This document shows, piece by piece, positions 53,070-62,157 of a stretch of 64,000 nt of DNA. The stretch covers positions 5,356,501-5,420,500 of the forward strand of contig NZ_AP014809.1 in assembly GCF_002355515.1 (NCBI RefSeq), written 5' to 3'. The notes beneath the pieces are model-generated. The model was not told the origin of the DNA, ran no database searches, and saw only the letters and a list, made by a program, of their open reading frames with translations. The position numbers and the translations under genes were made by a program. Every line of letters starts with the position of its first letter. The stretch's first letter is position 1. Origin of the DNA: Methylorubrum populi. GTDB lineage: Bacteria > Pseudomonadota > Alphaproteobacteria > Rhizobiales > Beijerinckiaceae.

Positions 53070-56000
53070 CCCTGCCCGACCGCGGCACGCTCGGTCTCCG
53101 CCGGACGCGGGCGCCGGATCGGCGCGATCGGCACCCGCGGCGCGGTCGCCGCGTCCCCGCCCTCCTCCGCGCGGCCGTGCAGCAGCGCGGCGACCCGGGC
53201 GATGGTGCGCTCCTGGAACAGGTCCCCCGCGCTCAGCGGCAGGTTCTCCCGTCGTGCCCGCGCGACGATGCGGAACACGGTGAGCGAGTCCGCGCCGAGG
53301 GCGATGAGATCGTCGTCGCGCGCGACCGCCGACAGGCCCAGCACCTCCCGCCAGATCGCGGCCAGCCTCGCCTCCGGGCCGTCATCCGGGGGGCTGCCTG
53401 GAGCCGGCTTGAGCGGAACCGGGATCGGAGCGGCCGACTCGGCGGCGGAGAGGACGCGGGGTCGGGTTTCCGGGGCAGGCAGCGCCTTGCGGTCGATCTT
53501 GCCGCTCGCCGTCAGCGGCAGTTCCGGGAGCCGGACCCATTGCGAGGGAATCATGTAATCCGGGAGTTCGCGCGCGAGGGCGGCGCGCAGGTTTCGCAGC
53601 GTGGGGGCCGCCTCGTCCGCCGGAAGGACGAAGTAGCAGACCAGGCGATCCTCGCCGGCCGCGTCGGGGCGCAGCACCACGACGGCGTGCAGCCCGGTCT
53701 GGCGCAGCAGCACCGCCTCGATCTCGCCCGGCTCGATCCGGTACCCCCGCAGCTTGATCTGATGGTCGGCCCGTCCCAGGATCTCGATGCGGCCGTCCGG
53801 CCGGTATCGGGCGCGGTCGCCGGTCCGGTAGAGCCGCGCCCCGGCGCATTCCGGCAGGGCGCTCGCGATGAAACTCCGCTGCGTCAGGTCCGGCCGCCCG
53901 AGATAGCTGCGGGCGAGCCCGACGCCGCCGATCAGCAACTCGCCCGTGACGCCGACCGGTACCGGCTCGCCCTGCGCGTCGAGGATGAACAGACTGGTAT
54001 TGTCGATCGGCCGGCCGACCGTAACCGTCTCCTCACCCGGGTCGATCCGCGCGGCCGAGGACCAGATCGTCGTCTCGGTCGGCCCGTAGAGGTTCCACAA
54101 CTCGCCACCGCCCTCGGTCAGGCGCCGGGCGAGATCGAGCGGCAGCGCCTCACCGCCGCACAGCATCTTGAAGCTGCGCCGAGAGCGGAAACCCGCCTCC
54201 AGCAGGAGCCGCCACGTCATCGGCGTCGCCTGGAGCACGGTGGCCCCGCTCCGTTCGAGCCGGGCGAGGAGGGCGTGGCCGTCGCGCGCCTCCTCGGTGG
54301 AAGCTAGCACGATCTGAGCGCCACGGATCAGCGGCAGCAGCAATTCGAGCCCGGCAATGTCGAAGGTCGCCGTCGTCACCGCGAGCAGGCGGTCCTCCGG
54401 TCCGAGCCCAGGCGCCCGCGCCATCGAGAACAGCAGGTTAGAGAGGCCGCGATGGGGCACCTCGACGCCCTTCGGCGCGCCGGTCGTGCTCGAGGTGTAG
54501 ATCAGATAGGCGGTCCGATCCGCCGGAACGCGCGGGAAGCGGCGCGGGGTCGACCCGTCGAGCTGGTCGACCTCGATGATGCCCGGGCCCCCCTCGGAGG
54601 AGAGCGCCCGGTCGGCGGCGAGGGTGAGCATCGCTCCGATCCCGGCATCGGCGACGATCCCCGTGCGGCGGGCTGGCGGCATGGCCGGGTCGAGTGGGAC
54701 GTAGGGGATGCCGGCCCGCAAGGCGCCGAGCATTGCCGCGACGAGGCCAGGCGAACGGCGCATCAGGAGGCCGACGCGAGCACCCTCGGGCAGGCCGGAT
54801 CCGAGCAGGGCGGCGGCGATGCGGTCGGCCCAGCCATCGAGGGCACCGTAGGAGACGGTCTCCTCGCCGAAGCGGATCGCGATCCGGTCCGGGGCGCGCC
54901 GCGCGTGGAGCTGAAAGGCGCGCATCGCCCCGACCTTGAGCGGATGGGCGGTTTCAGTGGCGTTCCAGTCCACCAGCATGGTCCGCCGCTGCGCCGCATC
55001 GAGGAGCGGGACACGCCCGACCGGCTGAGCGGGATCGCGGGCGAGGTGCCCGAGCAGGGTGACGTAGTGCCCGATCCAGCGCTCGATCGTGGCGGGCTCG
55101 AACAGGGCGCGGTTGTAGATGGCGTCGAGCGTCAGTCCGTCCGTCGTCTCGCGCAGGCTCACGGTGAGTTCGAAGGTCGAGAAGCGCTTCGGGCCCGGTG
55201 CGAGGACGCCGCGCAGATCGTCTCCGAAATCGATCGCGTCGGGAAAGCGCTGAAGGTTGAACTGCGCCTGCACCAGGGGCGGCCGCGCGGGGTCGTGCGG
55301 CCGGTCGAGCTGGCGCAGCAGCCGACCGAGCGTGCAGTCGGCATGGTCCCCAGCCTCGGCCAGGGCCGAGCCGGTGCGGGCGAGATGGGCGGCGAAGGGC
55401 TCCGCCGGGTCGAGCCGGGCCCGCAGCGGCAGCAGGTCGGCATGGTGGCCGACGAGTCCGAGCCGGTCGAGGCGCGGCTGCCCCGCCGCCGGCACGCCGA
55501 CGACGAGGTCGTCCTGGCCGCAGAGCCGCGCGAGCAGCACGTGGAAGGCCGCGAGCAGCGTGGCGGTCAGCGTCTGCCCCTGCCGCGCCGCGAGTGCCCG
55601 CACGGCGGCAACCAGCGGCGGCGGCAGGGCTGCGCTGCGCGTATCGCCGGCAAAGCCGCGCAGCTTCGGCCGCGGATGATCGGTCGGCAGGTCGAGCGGC
55701 TCGGCCGGTTGGGCATGGCGTTCGGCCCAATAGGCCAGCGCTCGGTCCACCTCTGCCCCCGAAGCGACGCCGGCATCCGCCTGCGGGGCCGGCGCCAGCC
55801 GCTCCGGGCCGGAGCGGTAGGCCTGGGCGATCTCGTCGACCAGAGCCGCGAAGGACCAGCCGTCGCAGGCGATGTGGTGCGCCGAGAGAACAAGGACGTG
55901 CTGCCTCTCGCCGAGGCGGAGGAGGTCGGCCCGCGCCACAGGGCCGGCGACGGGATCGAACGACAGGCCGGCGAGCTCGTGGAGCTTGGCGCAGAGCGCG

Positions 56001-56548
56001 GCCTCCGGATCCGCCTCGCCCGCGAGATCGGCCCGGCGCACCGGCGCGGTCCCCGCGGGATCGACCCGCACCGTCTCGCCGCTCGGGGAGAAGCGACCGC
56101 ACAGGGCCTCGTGGCGGCCGAGCACCGAGCGCAGGGCGGCCAGAAGGCGCTCCATGTCGAGGGGGCCGTCGAGCCGGAGGGTGACGATCTCGGTCATCGC
56201 GGCGTTGGCGTCCGCTCCGAACTGCGCGGCCAGCCAGATCTCGGCCTCGCGATCGGTGAGGAGCCGCGGCGCTCCGCAATCCGCCGGCACGGGGGTCGGC
56301 GGCGTCTCAGGCGATTCCGGCGGCCCGGACGGGCTCACCCGCGCGACCGCGCGGGCTCGGGTGAGCGTGCGAAGCTGCTCCTCCACGACCCGGCATACGG
56401 CATCGAGCTGGTGCCGGAAGTCCTCCTGCAACTCCTGTGGCGTCAGCGTTGCGGGCCGTGCGAAGGGCCGGCTCGGCCCATCTCCATCGGGCGCGGCGGT
56501 CGGAGCCGCAACCGCGTGAACAACAGCCTCGCCGTCGATGCAGGACAT
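53066..56548 (-). CDS. NRPS C-A-T module, predicted glycine-activating
   Basis: 1160 residues. Residues 1-90 are a helical N-terminal extension; condensation domain 95-520 with SAHHIACDGWS (HHxxxDG intact); adenylation domain about 540-1020 with YTSSTTGAPKG (usual Gly is Ser), YGPTETTIW, YRTGDRARYRPDG and the lysine in SGKIDRKALP; thiolation domain with LGADSLTVFR. Reading the ten specificity positions by eye gives D-I-L-Q-L-G-L-I-W-K, which I recall as a glycine code. An N-terminal C domain on the first module suggests an acyl or carrier-bound starter. Operon with the C-T-TE gene; no MbtH gene seen. Confidence 0.88.
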   Translation of the reverse strand: MSCIDGEAVVHAVAAPTAAPDGDGPSRPFARPATLTPQELQEDFRHQLDAVCRVVEEQLRTLTRARAVARVSPSGPPESPETPPTPVPADCGAPRLLTDREAEIWLAAQFGADANAAMTEIVTLRLDGPLDMERLLAALRSVLGRHEALCGRFSPSGETVRVDPAGTAPVRRADLAGEADPEAALCAKLHELAGLSFDPVAGPVARADLLRLGERQHVLVLSAHHIACDGWSFAALVDEIAQAYRSGPERLAPAPQADAGVASGAEVDRALAYWAERHAQPAEPLDLPTDHPRPKLRGFAGDTRSAALPPPLVAAVRALAARQGQTLTATLLAAFHVLLARLCGQDDLVVGVPAAGQPRLDRLGLVGHHADLLPLRARLDPAEPFAAHLARTGSALAEAGDHADCTLGRLLRQLDRPHDPARPPLVQAQFNLQRFPDAIDFGDDLRGVLAPGPKRFSTFELTVSLRETTDGLTLDAIYNRALFEPATIERWIGHYVTLLGHLARDPAQPVGRVPLLDAAQRRTMLVDWNATETAHPLKVGAMRAFQLHARRAPDRIAIRFGEETVSYGALDGWADRIAAALLGSGLPEGARVGLLMRRSPGLVAAMLGALRAGIPYVPLDPAMPPARRTGIVADAGIGAMLTLAADRALSSEGGPGIIEVDQLDGSTPRRFPRVPADRTAYLIYTSSTTGAPKGVEVPHRGLSNLLFSMARAPGLGPEDRLLAVTTATFDIAGLELLLPLIRGAQIVLASTEEARDGHALLARLERSGATVLQATPMTWRLLLEAGFRSRRSFKMLCGGEALPLDLARRLTEGGGELWNLYGPTETTIWSSAARIDPGEETVTVGRPIDNTSLFILDAQGEPVPVGVTGELLIGGVGLARSYLGRPDLTQRSFIASALPECAGARLYRTGDRARYRPDGRIEILGRADHQIKLRGYRIEPGEIEAVLLRQTGLHAVVVLRPDAAGEDRLVCYFVLPADEAAPTLRNLRAALARELPDYMIPSQWVRLPELPLTASGKIDRKALPAPETRPRVLSAAESAAPIPVPLKPAPGSPPDDGPEARLAAIWREVLGLSAVARDDDLIALGADSLTVFRIVARARRENLPLSAGDLFQERTIARVAALLHGRAEEGGDAATAPRVPIAPIRRPRPAETERAAVGQG

Positions 56549-56894
56549 CCCGATCCCCGTCTGGCCGAGCGGCCCATCGGCGGCGAAGAGGACGGCGGAT
56601 GCACGATCCGCCGGGCATCCCTGACCGGACGCCCACCGCGCCGCCGGCTTCCAGCCGGGCGCTCGCGACGATCGGGCGTCCGACGAGGCATACCTGCCTT
56701 CGCGTGATGAGCAGACGCATCATCGCGTCTCCAGGAGTGCGAAGGCCGTTGTCTCGGCCGGTTTCCGTCGAGCCCCCGGAAGACGTTGCCGTGACCATAT
56801 CAGCGGGACGAGAGCGATCATCCGCCTCGTTGGGAGTAGTGCTTCTCCACTATTCACCCTCGACGGCGCCGATACGGTCCGGTGCGCGGTCCAT
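56549..56894. other. Gene-free region upstream of the NRPS operon
   Basis: No frame in these 346 bases looks like protein. It is the likely promoter region for the NRPS genes on the minus strand and ends in the dispersed repeat at 56895. Confidence 0.4.
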
Positions 56895-57004
56895 CCTCGA
56901 AGCGCCTGCCGACGCTGTGGTCACCGTTTCATCCAGAAAATGCGCGTCAAGACGAAGGTCTGCAGACGCCGGCCCGATGCGGTCGGGCTGGACACGGTTC
57001 TAGA
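56895..57004 (-). repeat. Dispersed ~105-bp repeat, inverted copy 3
   Basis: Read on the minus strand this matches the tandem copies at 16.3-16.5 kb: CTCTAGA.CCGT.TCC at the start, a core cgaccgcatcgggccggcg (like ccgacctgattgcatcaggc), then ggtgacca and a final gcgcttcgagg. Its CTCTAGA end supplies the TAG stop of the adjoining gene (complement of 57000-57002). Confidence 0.7.
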
Positions 57005-58292
57005 GCGCGGAGTTCGATCGCGACTGCGACGAGGCGGTGCCGGAGAGGCGCGCCTGCAACCGTTCGATTGCCGCACCGACCAGGGCCTTCGAGGCGTGCA
57101 GCGTGCCGAGTTCGACCGAGGACATCGCCAGCATCACCGGAACGAGGTTGTCGGTCGGGTGGCCGTCGTCGCGGAAGAGTCGGAGATCGTCATCGGGCTT
57201 GAGGCCGACGCTGCCGGCGATCCGCGCCGCGTAGTTGCGGATCCGCGTCTCGTCGCTGGCGCAGACCGGGGCCGGCAGGCTCAGATCGAGCAGGCTGCCC
57301 TTCGGCAGCGAGGCCGCGATCGAGGGCAATGCCGCCGCTTCCGCCGCCAGCCGGTCGGGCGCCAAGAGGGCGGCGGGATCCGCCGCGCCGGAGGAGACGG
57401 GCGAACGGATCGCGGACGCCGGCGGCACCGGTGACTTCGAGGCCGCCATATGCGCCACCTTCGGCGTCGTCGCGGCGTTTGCGGTGGTCGTCCCGGTCAG
57501 GCCCGTCGCGATGTCGGCGGCCGGCTTCGGCAGGGGAATGGCGGCTCTCGCCACGGCCCGGGGGGCGCGACCGAGATGTCCGGCGAGCCGCGCGCGGGCC
57601 GACCAGGGCTGCACCCGCAAGCCGCCCGTGGCGACGGGGGCCGCCCGCGCGACTCCGCCCCGTCCGTGCCGGGCGAGGAACCGGGCGCGCAGCGTGCCGC
57701 CGATGCCCTGCGGCGCGATCGTCTTCGAGACCGCGGCCCCCGGCACTCGCCGGGCCGGCAGCTTGACCGCGCGTCCAGCCGATCCGGCGGCAGCTCCTGC
57801 GGCCGCGGTCAAGACCGGCCGCGGCGCACTGCATTCCGAGGGGGCCCAGCGGCGCACGATCGCGAGCGCCGAGCGCCGCCCGAAATCGCGCTGGTAGCGG
57901 CGAAGGAGCTGGACCGCCGCATCCGCCCCGTCGGCGGCGGTGGCGAAGCCGGTATGGCCCTCCGCGTCGCCGCCGAGTTCGCCGGTCCAGCCCGCCTGCT
58001 TGATGCACCAGTAATTGTTGAGCCGCACGCAGCGGGCGACGAAGCCGGGCTCGCTCGCCGCGTACCGGACGACGAAGGCGAGCGTGCCCGGCGCGAGGTT
58101 CTCGCCCGCCTGTTCCCGCCAGTTGGAGACGGCCCGCGCGACTTGGCTGAAGCTCGGGGCCGGCGCGGGCTGCGCGTCCGCGGGGCGTGGAAGAGCCGGC
58201 AGGCGGGCCCGCGCGGAATCGATCGCGGACCCGAGCCCGGGCTCGATCCGCGGGACCAGCATCGTCACGGCGAGGAGCGTTTCGAGAAGCAC
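57000..58292 (-). CDS. Putative secreted protein with muramidase-like N-domain
   Basis: 430 residues. N-terminal hydrophobic segment (MLLETLLAVTMLVPRIEPGL) that may be a signal anchor. Residues about 45-155 (NNYWCIKQAG, HTGFATAADGADAAVQLLRR, YQRDFGRRSALAIVRRWAPS) resemble the small P5/lysozyme-like domain in which a conserved W..A ends the fold. The middle is low-complexity Ala/Pro/Arg; the C-terminal 120 residues are unassigned. GTG start with GAGGGAC upstream. Function uncertain. Confidence 0.6.
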   Translation of the reverse strand: MLLETLLAVTMLVPRIEPGLGSAIDSARARLPALPRPADAQPAPAPSFSQVARAVSNWREQAGENLAPGTLAFVVRYAASEPGFVARCVRLNNYWCIKQAGWTGELGGDAEGHTGFATAADGADAAVQLLRRYQRDFGRRSALAIVRRWAPSECSAPRPVLTAAAGAAAGSAGRAVKLPARRVPGAAVSKTIAPQGIGGTLRARFLARHGRGGVARAAPVATGGLRVQPWSARARLAGHLGRAPRAVARAAIPLPKPAADIATGLTGTTTANAATTPKVAHMAASKSPVPPASAIRSPVSSGAADPAALLAPDRLAAEAAALPSIAASLPKGSLLDLSLPAPVCASDETRIRNYAARIAGSVGLKPDDDLRLFRDDGHPTDNLVPVMLAMSSVELGTLHASKALVGAAIERLQARLSGTASSQSRSNSAL

Positions 58293-58384
58293 GCCGGTCG
58301 TCCCTCACGCGGTGTCAGCTCGGCTGTTCTCGTCAGGGAACGGTGCGAGCCGGCGAAGGGTTCGATGGCCCGCGCCGAAACCCG

Positions 58385-58912
58385 TCAATCGTCGTCCATC
58401 TCCGCCGCGAGCTGACGCGGTCGCACGTACCGCACGAGACGCCCGGCGCCGGCAGCGATGTCCTCCCAGCGCTCCGCGTCGAACTCCAGCACGGCGAGCG
58501 CCGCCGTTGGAAACTTCTCGCGAAGATCGCGCTGCAAGTCCTTCGGCCCCTCTCCGGCGAGCCGCAGGGCGAGATCGCCGAGGCCGGGGTTGTGGCCGAT
58601 CACGAGCAGGCTCCGCGCCTCGGCCGGCGCGGAGCGGATCGCATCGAGGATGCGGCCGGCCGGCGCCTCGTAGATCGAGGGCACCGTTTCCATGGGCGTC
58701 CCGGGCATCTCCGCACGCACCGCCTCCCAGGTCTCCTGCGTGCGGCGGGCCGGCGAGACCATGACATGGTCGGGCGTCAGTGCCTCGCGGGCGATATAGG
58801 CGCCCATCAGCGGTGCGGCCTCGCGGCCGCGGGTATTGAGCGGGCGGTCGATGTCGCCCACGCCCTGCGGGTAGGCGGATTTGGCGTGGCGCAGGAGCAG
58901 CAGGCGGCGCAT
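58385..58912 (-). CDS. SixA-type histidine phosphatase
   Basis: 175 residues. LLLRHAKSAYPQ gives the RHG-like catalytic motif (RHA), followed by DIDRPLNTRGREAAPLMGAY, SPARRTQETWE and the second histidine in LLVIGHNPGLGDLALRL. SixA proteins dephosphorylate histidine-containing phosphotransfer domains. ATG at 58912 overlaps the aldo/keto reductase stop by one base (TGATG). Confidence 0.9.
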   Translation of the reverse strand: MRRLLLLRHAKSAYPQGVGDIDRPLNTRGREAAPLMGAYIAREALTPDHVMVSPARRTQETWEAVRAEMPGTPMETVPSIYEAPAGRILDAIRSAPAEARSLLVIGHNPGLGDLALRLAGEGPKDLQRDLREKFPTAALAVLEFDAERWEDIAAGAGRLVRYVRPRQLAAEMDDD

Positions 58913-59892
58913 CACTGGAACCCGACCACGGGGTGCGGAACGTAGGGGGCTTCGAGCCGCGCAATCTCGTCCGGCGTCAGCTTCAGGTCGAGGGCCGCCG
59001 CCGCATCGTCGAGATGCTGCGGCTTCGACGCGCCGATGATCGGAGCCGCGACGCCCGGCTTCTGGATCACCCAGGCGAGCGCGACCTGCGCCCGCGGCAC
59101 GCCGCGGTTCTCCGCCACCTCTGCGACCGCCTCGACCACCTTGCGGTCGGCCCCGACCGTGGCGTCGTAGAGGTTCTTTCCGACGAGATCGCTCTCCTGC
59201 CGGGCGCTCCCTGTGTCGAAATCGCGGGTGAGCCGGCCGCGGGCGAGCGGGCTCCAGGGCAGAAGCGGGACGCCCTGGTCGGCACAGAGCGGGATCATCT
59301 CGCGCTCCTCCTCGCGGTGGAGAAGGTTGAGATGGTTCTGCATGGTCGAAAACCGCGTCCAGCCGTTCAGGTCGGCGGTGTAGAGCGCCTTAGAGAATTG
59401 CCACGCGAACATGGAGGAGGCGCCGATGTAGCGCGCCTTGCCCGCCTTCACGACGTCGTGGAGCGCCTCCAGCGTCACCTCGATCGGCGTGGCGTAGTCC
59501 CAGCGGTGGATCTGGTAGAGATCGACGTAGTCGGTGCCGAGGCGCTTGAGCGAGGCGTCGATCGCGGAAAAGATCGCCTTGCGCGAGAGGCCGCCGGCAT
59601 TGGGCTGGCTCTTGAGCGGATAGTACACCTTGGTCGCCAGCACGATGCTGTCGCGATCCGCGTAATCCTTGAGCGCGCGCCCGACGATCTCCTCCGAGGT
59701 GCCGTCGGAATAGTAGTTCGCGGTGTCGAAGAAGTTGATCCCGAGGTCGAGTGCCCGCTTGATCAGTGGGCGGCTCTCCTCCTCCCGCATCGTCCACGGA
59801 TGCGGTCCCCGCTCCGGAACGCCGTAGGTCATGCAGCCGAGGCAGAGGGGCGAGATATCGAGGCCGCTGCGGCCGAGTTTTTTTGTCTGCAT
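58912..59892 (-). CDS. Aldo/keto reductase
   Basis: 326 residues. (beta/alpha)8 fold markers: LGRSGLDISPLCLGCMTYG, INFFDTANYYSDGTSEEIVG (catalytic Asp, Tyr), VLATKVYYPL (Lys), DLYQIHRWD (His) and GASKPQHLDDAAAALDLKLT near the NADPH site. It reduces aldehydes or ketones with NADPH; the group resembles YajO/Tas-like enzymes. ATG at 59892 chosen; a second ATG lies three codons upstream. Coupled to sixA. Confidence 0.92.
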   Translation of the reverse strand: MQTKKLGRSGLDISPLCLGCMTYGVPERGPHPWTMREEESRPLIKRALDLGINFFDTANYYSDGTSEEIVGRALKDYADRDSIVLATKVYYPLKSQPNAGGLSRKAIFSAIDASLKRLGTDYVDLYQIHRWDYATPIEVTLEALHDVVKAGKARYIGASSMFAWQFSKALYTADLNGWTRFSTMQNHLNLLHREEEREMIPLCADQGVPLLPWSPLARGRLTRDFDTGSARQESDLVGKNLYDATVGADRKVVEAVAEVAENRGVPRAQVALAWVIQKPGVAAPIIGASKPQHLDDAAAALDLKLTPDEIARLEAPYVPHPVVGFQ

Positions 59893-60095
59893 GGGGTGCA
59901 TCACGCGGGTGGACGACGCGCCCTTACATGGGGCGTTGCCGCCGATCGTCACCGCAGGATCGACCGCTTCGCTCCTCCAGAGATCGAACACCCAATGACG
60001 CCTCCGTGACGGACACCGCGCTTGCAAAAAGATTGTGCACAACTCATGAAAGGGAGCGTTCCGCTCGGCGCGATTCGAAATCGAGAGAGTGTCCC

Positions 60096-61076
60096 ATGAT
60101 CCGGCTCCCCATGCTCCTCGGTTGCACCACCGCGCTGGCGTGTCTCCTCGGCCCGGCCGCGGCCGAGGAGGCCGATCCGGCCGCTATCGTCGCCGGGCTT
60201 TTCGCCGCCGGCGGCAACCATACCGGCGTGCGCGCCAGTGGCGCCAAGGGCGTCTGCCTCACGGGTGAGTTCACCCCCGCATCCGGTGCCGCCGCCCTCT
60301 CCAAGGCGCCCCACTTCCAGAAGGCGGTGCCGGTGACGGCCCGCTTCTCCATGGGCGGCAGCAACCCGAAGGTCTCGGACAAGGCCAAGCCCGTCACCCG
60401 CGGCTTCGCGATGCGGATGAGCGACCCGTCCGGCGACATGGTGTTCGTGGTGATCTCCGCCCCCGTCTTCTCGACGCGCACGCCGGAGCAGCTTCTGGCC
60501 TCCCTCCAGGCCCGTGCGCCGGGGCCGGACGGCAAGCCCGATGCCGAGAAGGTCAAGGCCTTCGCGGCGGCGAATCCGGAGACCACGCGGCAGGCCGCCT
60601 GGCTCAACGCCCGGCCGGTGCCGGCGAGCTTTGCGGGCGTCGATTACTGGGGCGTCCACGCCTACACGCTCACGAACGCGAAGGGCGAGGCGACGACGGC
60701 AAGGCTGAAATTCGTGGCCGCCGACAAGGCCGGCCTCAGTGACGACGAGCTGAAGGCTAAGCCCGACAGCTTCTATGCCGACGAATTGAAGGAGCGTCTG
60801 GGCCGCGGGCCGGCCCGGTTCGACCTCGTCGCCATCCGGGCCGAGCCGGGCGATTCGACGACCGACCCGACCGTCCAGTGGCCGGAGGAGCAGCGGAAGA
60901 CCGAGACGCTCGGCACCCTCGCGATCACGGCGATCGAGCCCGATGCCACCTGCGACGCGCGCACCTTCGATCCGGTGGCGGAACTGCCGGAGGGCATCGC
61001 CGGCCCGGGCGACGACCCGATGTTCGCGATCCGCTCCCCGGCCTACGCGGTCTCGCTCTCGCGCCGGACGAATTGA
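60096..61076 (+). CDS. Periplasmic catalase-related (SrpA-like) protein
   Basis: 326 residues with a signal peptide (MLLGCTTALACLLGPAAAEE). The catalase-family peroxidase body is recognisable: PVTARFSMGGSNPKVSDKAK, RGFAMRMSDPSGDMVFVVIS, VDYWGVHAYTLTNAKGEATT and DPTVQWPEEQRKTETLGTLA. Where the family normally has RASHAKGV with the distal haem-pocket histidine, this protein reads RASGAKGV. Peroxidase activity is therefore doubtful, though haem binding could persist. Monocistronic; GAGAGA upstream of the ATG. Confidence 0.82.
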   Translation: MIRLPMLLGCTTALACLLGPAAAEEADPAAIVAGLFAAGGNHTGVRASGAKGVCLTGEFTPASGAAALSKAPHFQKAVPVTARFSMGGSNPKVSDKAKPVTRGFAMRMSDPSGDMVFVVISAPVFSTRTPEQLLASLQARAPGPDGKPDAEKVKAFAAANPETTRQAAWLNARPVPASFAGVDYWGVHAYTLTNAKGEATTARLKFVAADKAGLSDDELKAKPDSFYADELKERLGRGPARFDLVAIRAEPGDSTTDPTVQWPEEQRKTETLGTLAITAIEPDATCDARTFDPVAELPEGIAGPGDDPMFAIRSPAYAVSLSRRTN

Positions 61077-61097
61077 CCGTCCACGGACGGGGGCGGC

Positions 61098-61949
<852 letters not shown>

Positions 61950-62157
61950 GGGGCCTCGCGTCGAAGAAAGCTGACCTCGACTAACCCGGCTATGTCGGCG
62001 TGTGCAAGGCGGCCACGGGAGCTTAGATTACCGACGCATAATGAAGAAAATGATAGAGAATATGGGATTTGGATGTTCAGTCGCCTGCATTTGTCTTCCT
62101 GCCCATATACTTGTTTGCCAGTGTAATGCAAATCGACCGACAGGATATGTCGGCTAT
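61950..62157. other. Composition boundary between core DNA and AT-rich island
   Basis: GC content falls sharply near 62030 and stays low to the end of the window. No gene is supported in these 208 bases. Confidence 0.5.

Noticed and set aside
56549..56894. An MbtH-like gene upstream of the NRPS
   Set aside because: No frame carries MbtH-type tryptophan and proline motifs; open frames here look like noise.
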